DNA of 26,577 bases from Methanolobus sp. UBA474 (GTDB lineage Archaea > Halobacteriota > Methanosarcinia > Methanosarcinales > Methanosarcinaceae). The stretch covers positions 1-26,577 of the forward strand of contig DANZ01000016.1 in NCBI GenBank assembly GCA_002501695.1. Reading direction: 5' to 3'. A program made the position numbers and the translations under genes. Shown piece by piece: positions 22,147 through 26,577 of this stretch (within the stretch, counting starts at the first letter, position 1; every line of letters begins with the position of its first letter). The notes beneath the pieces are model-generated. The model had not been told where the DNA came from and did no database searches. It was given only the letters and a program-made list of their open reading frames with translations.

Positions 22147-23349
22147 ATGAAATATGTAGTACTTATCGGAGATGGCATGGCTGATGAGCCCCTTGAGGAA
22201 CTTGGTGGAAAGACAGTCCTCCAGAAGGCCAATACACCAAACATGGATTATATAGTAAGGAACGGACGTGCAGGACTTGCCCGGACCGTACCTGAGGGGC
22301 TGCACCCTGGCAGCGATGTAGCAAATATGTCCATCATAGGCTACGATCCAAAGAAATACTACTCAGGCAGGGCACCGCTGGAAGCCGCAAGCATGGGAAT
22401 AAAGATCGCAGGGGATGATGTGGCCTTCAGGTGCAATCTCATTACCATAAAAGAAGGGCTTATAGCAGATTATAGTTCAGGGCATATCACAAATGCTGAG
22501 GCTAAGGTACTCATAGAAGCCGTGGACTCGAAGCTGGGGAACGATACCTTCAGATTCTATCCAGGGATCAGCTATCGCCATTTGCTCGTAAGCAAAGGAG
22601 GGCTCGGGGCAGACACAGAATGCACGCCTCCGCACGATGTCATAGACCAGGAAAGGCTCAGCCATATGCCCAAAGGGAAGGACAGCGGGATACTGAGTGA
22701 CATTATCGAGGCTTCAATGCCGATACTGAAGGAGCACCCGGTCAATGAGAGAAGAATAAAAGAAGGCAAGAATCCCGGGAACTCCATCTGGCTATGGGGA
22801 CAGGGATTTGCACCAGAATTCCCGCTTTTCAGAGAGCTCTATGGACTCAGGGGAGCTATAATCTCTGCCGTAGATCTTGTTAACGGCATAGGCATATATG
22901 CAGGGCTCGATGTGATACATGTCCCGGGAGCCACGGGCTACCTTGATACAAATTACAAAGGGAAGGGCGAGTACGCCATGAAAGCCCTGGAAGACCATGA
23001 CTTTGTATTCGTGCATGTGGAAGCGCCCGATGAGGCAGGACACATGGGAGATATGAAAGCCAAGATACAGGCAATAGAGGACTTCGACGAGAAGGTCGTC
23101 GGCACGGTCCTGAAAGCAGCCAGGGACTATGGGGAGGATGTGACCATAATGGTGCTGCCCGATCATCCCACGCCTGTTGCACTGAGAACACATACTTCTG
23201 CCCCGATACCCTTTGCAGTCTATTCGACCGCCGAAGAGGAGCCGGATGATGCGCAGGCCTTTGATGAGGAATCCGTGAAGAGCGGATCTTTTGGTACGGT
23301 GTATGCAGCAGACCTGATAGGAATGCTGGTCCGATCGGGTCAACAATAA
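22147..23349 (+). CDS. apgM: Cofactor-independent phosphoglycerate mutase (archaeal ApgM)
   Basis: Interconverts 3- and 2-phosphoglycerate in glycolysis/gluconeogenesis without 2,3-bisphosphoglycerate. The 400-aa alkaline-phosphatase-superfamily protein begins KYVVLIGDGMADEPLEELGG. D9 is the expected metal ligand, and Ser62 in HPGSDVANMSIIGYDP is the phospho-acceptor. Later, APDEAGHMGDMKAK and VLPDHPTPVALRTHTSAP supply metal ligands. The ATG has a GAGGTGAAAAT ribosome site. It stands alone, divergent from the lysC operon across about 268 nt. A plausible terminator follows. Confidence 0.92.
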   Translation: MKYVVLIGDGMADEPLEELGGKTVLQKANTPNMDYIVRNGRAGLARTVPEGLHPGSDVANMSIIGYDPKKYYSGRAPLEAASMGIKIAGDDVAFRCNLITIKEGLIADYSSGHITNAEAKVLIEAVDSKLGNDTFRFYPGISYRHLLVSKGGLGADTECTPPHDVIDQERLSHMPKGKDSGILSDIIEASMPILKEHPVNERRIKEGKNPGNSIWLWGQGFAPEFPLFRELYGLRGAIISAVDLVNGIGIYAGLDVIHVPGATGYLDTNYKGKGEYAMKALEDHDFVFVHVEAPDEAGHMGDMKAKIQAIEDFDEKVVGTVLKAARDYGEDVTIMVLPDHPTPVALRTHTSAPIPFAVYSTAEEEPDDAQAFDEESVKSGSFGTVYAADLIGMLVRSGQQ

Positions 23350-23365
23350 TAGGAAAAAGAGGAAA

Positions 23366-23400
23366 AGGGAGAAGAGATTCCTCCCTGCTTATTCTTTCTG
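23366..23400 (+). terminator. Possible terminator after apgM
   Basis: AGGGAG (23366-23371) and CTCCCT (23381-23386) pair across a 9-nt loop and are followed by the T-rich TTATTCTTTCTG, 16 nt past the apgM stop. The stem is short. Confidence 0.4.
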
Positions 23401-23433
23401 AATTCAGTTTCTATTGACATCCTGCTTTGATCA

Positions 23434-23462
23434 AGTATAAATAGAACCATCTTTAAATATAG
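23434..23462 (+). promoter_or_regulatory. Hsp20 promoter
   Basis: GTATAAATAG (23435-23444) is a canonical archaeal TATA box. A second AT box, TTTAAATATAG, lies at 23452-23462. Transcription from the first would start near 23465, leaving a leader of about 64 nt before the ATG at 23529. Confidence 0.5.
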
Positions 23463-23528
23463 ATATGGAGGCGCCGAATGAGAGCGTTTCCGTATGATCA
23501 GAGAATCAAGGAACGAGGAGTGGACATA

Positions 23529-23990
23529 ATGAGATTTGGACTTACAAGGTGGAGTCCTTCTGCCGTCGACAGAATGGACCCCTTCGAAGAGATGAGAAGC
23601 ATGCAGGACCGCCTGAACCAGTTGTTCGGGGAGAGCGAGACAGGCGGCGGATGGATGGATATGGACACATTCCGTCCACTTGCCGATATCAAAGAAAAGG
23701 AAAACAACATAGTTGTCACCACCGACCTTCCGGGCATCGATAAGAAAGATGTGAACATTGATGTAAAAGGGAACAGGCTGTGGATCAGTGCAAATGTCCA
23801 GAGGGAGAATGAGGAGGAGAAGGAAGGGTACCTGATGAAGGAGCGCTCATTTAAGAAATTTGCGCGTTCCTTAAGCCTGCCGGCTTCTGTAACCGAACAG
23901 GGGTCAACTGCCAAAATGGAGGATGGCGTACTAACGATCACGCTTCCAAAGGCAGAAGAGGAAGAAAAGCACAAGATAATGATAGAATGA
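23529..23990 (+). CDS. hsp20: Small heat shock protein (Hsp20/alpha-crystallin)
   Basis: A 153-aa ATP-independent chaperone that holds unfolding proteins. An N-terminal arm (SAVDRMDPFEEMRSMQDRL) precedes the alpha-crystallin domain. In that domain FRPLADIKEKENNIVVTTDL is followed by PGIDKKDVNIDVKGNRLWIS. Near the end, EERSFKKFARSLSLP and KMEDGVLTITLPKAEEEEKH provide the conserved G-V-L strand motif. I start at the ATG at 23529 (MRFGLTRW), which has a GAGGAG ribosome site, rather than the in-frame ATG at 23478. It is a single-gene unit flanked by terminators. Confidence 0.88.
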   Translation: MRFGLTRWSPSAVDRMDPFEEMRSMQDRLNQLFGESETGGGWMDMDTFRPLADIKEKENNIVVTTDLPGIDKKDVNIDVKGNRLWISANVQRENEEEKEGYLMKERSFKKFARSLSLPASVTEQGSTAKMEDGVLTITLPKAEEEEKHKIMIE

Positions 23991-24012
23991 TCAGGTTCAC
24001 CAATAGTGATTA

Positions 24013-24048
24013 AAGCCCGGTGGTATCCGGGCTTATATTATAATTTTT
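24013..24048 (+). terminator. Terminator after hsp20
   Basis: AAGCCCGG (24013-24020) and CCGGGCTT (24027-24034) form a perfect 8-bp GC-rich stem with a 6-nt loop, followed by ATATTATAATTTTT. It lies 22 nt past the hsp20 stop. Confidence 0.7.
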
Positions 24049-24156
24049 GACTACCTTTAATTTTTAATTACCCTTGCTTATAAAATGCGGCATCAGTTAG
24101 AGATATCATCATACTTTGCTCAGTGGGGGTAACTATCATCATCGCCGCGGGTCTAC

Positions 24157-24164
24157 TTTTATAC
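24157..24164 (+). promoter_or_regulatory. Candidate cofE promoter
   Basis: TTTTATAC within CTACTTTTATACGATAATAT is the best TATA candidate before cofE and would give a leader of about 27 nt. The AT-rich TATTATTTATG just after it is an alternative. Confidence 0.35.
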
Positions 24165-24212
24165 GATAATATTATTTATGCCTACTGCTGTTAATCTGCT
24201 GAGGAATGTCTT

Positions 24213-24974
24213 GTGAGGATAGAAGCATTTACCGTAGAGAATGTGCCGCTTATTAAAAAAGGAGATGACATCGCATCCATCATCTGCAGGAATGCAGAGA
24301 TCATGGACAATGACATAATTATCATTGCTTCAACGATCGTCGCAAAGGCTGAGGGCATGATGTTCAGGCTTGAGGATATAGAAGCAGGCGATGAAGCTGA
24401 CCGGATAGCACGCAAACAGCAGACTGATCCTCGTTTTGTACAGGCAGTGCTTGACAGGAGCCGGGAAGTGCTGCTCGAGTTCCCCATATTCCTTGTGGAA
24501 ACGAACAACGGTCATGTATGCATAAAAGCAGGCATTGACGGATCCAATGTGGATAAAGGATTCCTTGCGGACCTTCCGGCAGACCCTGATGCAAGTGCTG
24601 CGAGCATCGGAGAGAGGATCGAGAGCATTACGAACAGGAAGATATCTGTGATAATGACCGACACCAACGGCAGGGCATTCAAGATAGGGCAGACCGGGGT
24701 TGCAGTCGGCCTTTACCGCATACATCCGATCAAGGACTGGAAGGGGGAAAAGGACCTTTTCGGGAACATACTCCAGATCACCGAGGAGTCTGTCGCAGAT
24801 GAGATAGCAGGCACGGCAAACCTGCTGATGGGAGAAGGTGATGGCGGACACCCGGTAGTGATCGTAAGAGGCCTTAAGATGCGCTCCGATGACACTGCAT
24901 CCGTAAAAGAGATGTACAGGAACAGCACTGAAGACGTCATCAGAAAAGGGCTTTGTGGCCTGAAGCATGCCTAA
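24213..24974 (+). CDS. cofE: Coenzyme F420:L-glutamate ligase
   Basis: GTP-dependent enzyme that adds glutamates to F420-0, finishing the deazaflavin cofactor used in methanogenesis. The 253-aa protein has VPLIKKGDDIASII, then DNDIIIIASTIVAKAEGMMF. MTDTNGRAFKIGQTGVAVGL follows, and AGTANLLMGEGDGGHPVVIV is typical of CofE. The start is a GTG at 24213 with a GAGGA ribosome site about 9 nt upstream. The TAA stop shares a CTAA with the TAG of the convergent dCMP deaminase gene. Confidence 0.92.
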   Translation: MRIEAFTVENVPLIKKGDDIASIICRNAEIMDNDIIIIASTIVAKAEGMMFRLEDIEAGDEADRIARKQQTDPRFVQAVLDRSREVLLEFPIFLVETNNGHVCIKAGIDGSNVDKGFLADLPADPDASAASIGERIESITNRKISVIMTDTNGRAFKIGQTGVAVGLYRIHPIKDWKGEKDLFGNILQITEESVADEIAGTANLLMGEGDGGHPVVIVRGLKMRSDDTASVKEMYRNSTEDVIRKGLCGLKHA

Positions 24975-25420
24975 AGAGGAATGTTCACAACCTCTACGCC
25001 GGCCTCTTCAAAGAAACCGAGTGCATCCGTATCAGGATAAGGCTGGATGTAAACCACTCTTTTGATATTTGCGTTTATTATCATCTTGGCACATAATATG
25101 CAGGGCTGGTGTGTGCAGTAAAGGGTAGCTGAATCAGTGCTCACGCCATGAAGTGCAGCCTGTAGTAATGCATTTTGCTCCGCATGAACGGCCCTGCACT
25201 TTTCGTGGCGGGTGCCGGATGCGATATTGTTCTGTTCCCTTATGCAGCCAATATCAAGGCAATGCTGCATGTTACGCGGCGCACCGTTGTAACCCGTGGA
25301 CAGTATCCTCTTATCCCTGGCGATAACAGCGCCAACCCTGTTCCTCAGGCAGGTGGAGCGCTTGGCTACCACGGTGGCGATCTCAAGAAAGTACTCATCG
25401 ATAGTTGGCCTGTCTGTCAT
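24971..25420 (-). CDS. Deoxycytidylate (dCMP) deaminase family protein
   Basis: A zinc-dependent cytidine-deaminase-fold enzyme, 149 aa, probably dCMP to dUMP. PTIDEYFLEIATVVAKRSTC and RVGAVIARDKRILSTGYNGA form the front half. HAEQNALLQAALHG holds the catalytic His and Glu, and CTHQPCILCAKMIINANIKR supplies the CxxC zinc ligands. The middle HEKCRAV and HCLDIGC segments match dCMP deaminases over plain cytidine deaminase or RibD. I start at the ATG at 25420 (MTDRPTID), 18 codons inside the open frame. TTATATATA on the minus strand sits 29 nt upstream and predicts a leaderless transcript. Confidence 0.87.
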   Translation of the reverse strand: MTDRPTIDEYFLEIATVVAKRSTCLRNRVGAVIARDKRILSTGYNGAPRNMQHCLDIGCIREQNNIASGTRHEKCRAVHAEQNALLQAALHGVSTDSATLYCTHQPCILCAKMIINANIKRVVYIQPYPDTDALGFFEEAGVEVVNIPL

Positions 25421-25438
25421 TCTTTTAAGAGAAACGAC

Positions 25439-25480
25439 AAGTAGTATATATAAGTTGTAGTGTATGATTAGCAACTACTT
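25439..25480. promoter_or_regulatory. Divergent promoter of the dCMP deaminase and secF genes
   Basis: The palindromic TATATATA at 25445-25452 can serve as TATA box on both strands. On the minus strand it is 29 nt from the deaminase ATG; on the plus strand it would give secF a leader of about 50 nt. AAGTAGT (25439-25445) and ACTACTT (25474-25480) form a perfect 7-bp inverted repeat around the plus-strand start. Confidence 0.45.
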
Positions 25481-25523
25481 TGTTAGCATCAAGAGAGCTA
25501 AAAAGATTTTTGGAGTATAAAAC

Positions 25524-26426
25524 ATGGAAGTCGGTTTAACCGAACATTTAGATTCATTTGTTAAAGATCACAGTAATCGTCAGCTTGCAGCAATACCGCT
25601 TGCTCTTTTCCTGGTATCTGCGCTCATACTTGGATTTATGCTTGCAAGCACTGGCTCACCTGTGAAGCTTGGTATGGAGTTCATGGGCGGAACACAGATA
25701 TCAGTCGCCACCACCCAGAGTGCCGAAGCTCTTGAGACGGAATTTTCCGAATATCCTATGATCGATGCCCGCGAAACCGGTTCACGTGTCGTGATGCAGT
25801 TCGGACCGATGAGCAATGAAGAGCAGAGCCGGCTCACAAGGGAAGTAACATCTGCCTACTCAGGCGTGGAGATTAAGCAAATAGGACCCGTATATGGGGC
25901 AAGCCTCCAGAGACAGGCCGTGATAGCCGTGATCCTTTCGTTCATCGGGATGGCTGCGGTCGTATTCCTGATATTCAAGACACTTATACCATCAGCTGCC
26001 GTTGTACTTGCAGCCTTTTCTGATATTGCGATAGCTGCAGCTTTCATGAATGTGGCAGGTATCGAGCTTTCACTTGGAACTGTTGCCGCGCTGCTGATGC
26101 TCATCGGTTACTCAGTGGACAGTGATATCCTGCTCACGACCAGGGTGTTGAAGAGACGCGGCACGGTCCAGGAGAACATATCCAGTGCAATGAAAACAGG
26201 CATGACAATGACAACAACAACCCTTGCAGCTCTTATTGTAATGTACGTGGTCTCAACATACTCGTATCTTGTCATCCCGTCCTTTTCGCAGATCACCCTG
26301 CTTTCGAACATCTCGATAGTATTGGTATTCGGGCTGGTGGCTGACATACTCAACACATGGCTGCTCAACACATCGATCCTCAGATGGTATGTCACCCGTT
26401 CAGGCCAGAGGGGGAGAAAAGCATGA
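25524..26426 (+). CDS. secF: Protein-export membrane protein SecF
   Basis: RND-family subunit that, with SecD, aids late steps of Sec-dependent export and membrane insertion. The 300-aa protein has a first membrane segment at residues ~24-43 (LAAIPLALFLVSALILGFML). The family motif GMEFMGGTQISV and an extracytoplasmic domain follow. Five C-terminal membrane segments come last, starting AVIAVILSFIGMAAVVFLIF and including a GTVAALLMLIGYSVDSDILL motif. The ATG follows TTGGAGTATAAAAC. Its stop overlaps secD (ATGA). secF precedes secD here, the reverse of the usual bacterial order. Confidence 0.92.
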   Translation: MEVGLTEHLDSFVKDHSNRQLAAIPLALFLVSALILGFMLASTGSPVKLGMEFMGGTQISVATTQSAEALETEFSEYPMIDARETGSRVVMQFGPMSNEEQSRLTREVTSAYSGVEIKQIGPVYGASLQRQAVIAVILSFIGMAAVVFLIFKTLIPSAAVVLAAFSDIAIAAAFMNVAGIELSLGTVAALLMLIGYSVDSDILLTTRVLKRRGTVQENISSAMKTGMTMTTTTLAALIVMYVVSTYSYLVIPSFSQITLLSNISIVLVFGLVADILNTWLLNTSILRWYVTRSGQRGRKA

Positions 26427-26577
26427 GAGAAGAAGAAGAGCAGCAAAGCCTGTTCAGGGACTTCAGGGTGATAGTGTTCATAATTGCCATATTGGCATCT
26501 ATCATCTTCATACAGCCGGGATACTCTTCCGGGGAAGGCTTTACCACCGGCCTTAATTACGGACTTGACCTTGAAGG
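26423..26577 (+). CDS. secD: Protein-export membrane protein SecD (5' part, cut by window edge)
   Basis: The first 51 codons of secD, the partner of SecF. An acidic N-terminus is followed by one membrane segment (VIVFIIAILASIIFIQPG). The sequence TGLNYGLDLEG is the start of the SecD LGLDLxGG motif. The ATG overlaps the secF TGA by 4 nt, implying coupled translation, with GGGGGAGAAAAGC as its ribosome site. The rest lies beyond the right edge. Confidence 0.88.
   Translation, partial: MREEEEQQSLFRDFRVIVFIIAILASIIFIQPGYSSGEGFTTGLNYGLDLE

Noticed and set aside
22792..23346. 184-codon minus-strand open frame opposite apgM
   Set aside because: Shadow of a confidently identified gene; Cys/Arg/His-rich translation is typical of antisense frames.
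24330..24968. 212-codon minus-strand open frame opposite cofE
   Set aside because: cofE is certain from its motifs, and this frame mirrors its codon pattern.
1..26577. CRISPR arrays, tRNA or rRNA genes, insertion sequences
   Set aside because: I scanned intergenic stretches for regularly spaced repeats, cloverleaf ends and terminal inverted repeats with transposase motifs and saw none; an RNA covariance search was not possible here.

Overview
The window comes from a methanogenic archaeon of the order Methanosarcinales, probably family Methanosarcinaceae. The evidence is a complete eight-gene mtrEDCBAFGH operon (tetrahydromethanopterin:coenzyme M methyltransferase), a coenzyme F420 ligase gene, archaeal secretion genes (Sec61-beta, SRP19, SecF/SecD) and many short-leader promoters with TATA boxes. 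The genus cannot be fixed from the sequence alone; the MtrD and MtrE sequences resemble Methanosarcina but look distinct from it.

Region 1 (1-2445, minus strand): a SAMHD1-like HD phosphohydrolase followed by a truncated TrmI-type tRNA m1A methyltransferase. Region 2 (2446-7830, plus strand): an accessory island of small stress-type and membrane proteins. It holds a LURP-one-related protein, a DUF6325 protein with a long Ala/Glu-rich tail, a DUF1269 membrane protein, two tandem HdeD/DUF308 membrane proteins of identical length and an AI-2E/PerM-family membrane protein. Between the DUF1269 and first HdeD genes lies a decayed radical-SAM gene resembling anaerobic sulfatase-maturating enzymes. 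The LURP gene and the second HdeD gene share a nearly identical upstream promoter element, which suggests co-regulation. This island is the least ordinary part of the window.

Region 3 (7894-13296): metabolic and small conserved genes. These are MtnA, Sec61-beta, SRP19, a CxxC protein, a DUF5806 protein, a universal stress protein, a TIM-barrel isomerase-like protein, a U32-family protein with many cysteines, and a translationally coupled small Cys-rich protein.

Region 4 (13297-18510): the mtr operon. It has a TATA box, a leader of about 95 nt containing a perfect 9-bp inverted repeat, tightly overlapping genes (mtrD starts with TTG inside the mtrE stop) and a hairpin/T-tract terminator. It encodes the membrane complex that transfers the methyl group between H4MPT and coenzyme M, coupled to sodium translocation.

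Region 5 (18585-26577): a GATase-like protein of unknown role and a convergent minus-strand lysC-purM-small-ORF operon (aspartate kinase, AIR synthetase). These are followed by cofactor-independent phosphoglycerate mutase, Hsp20, CofE, dCMP deaminase, and secF with the start of secD running off the window. I saw no tRNA, rRNA, CRISPR array or intact insertion sequence.
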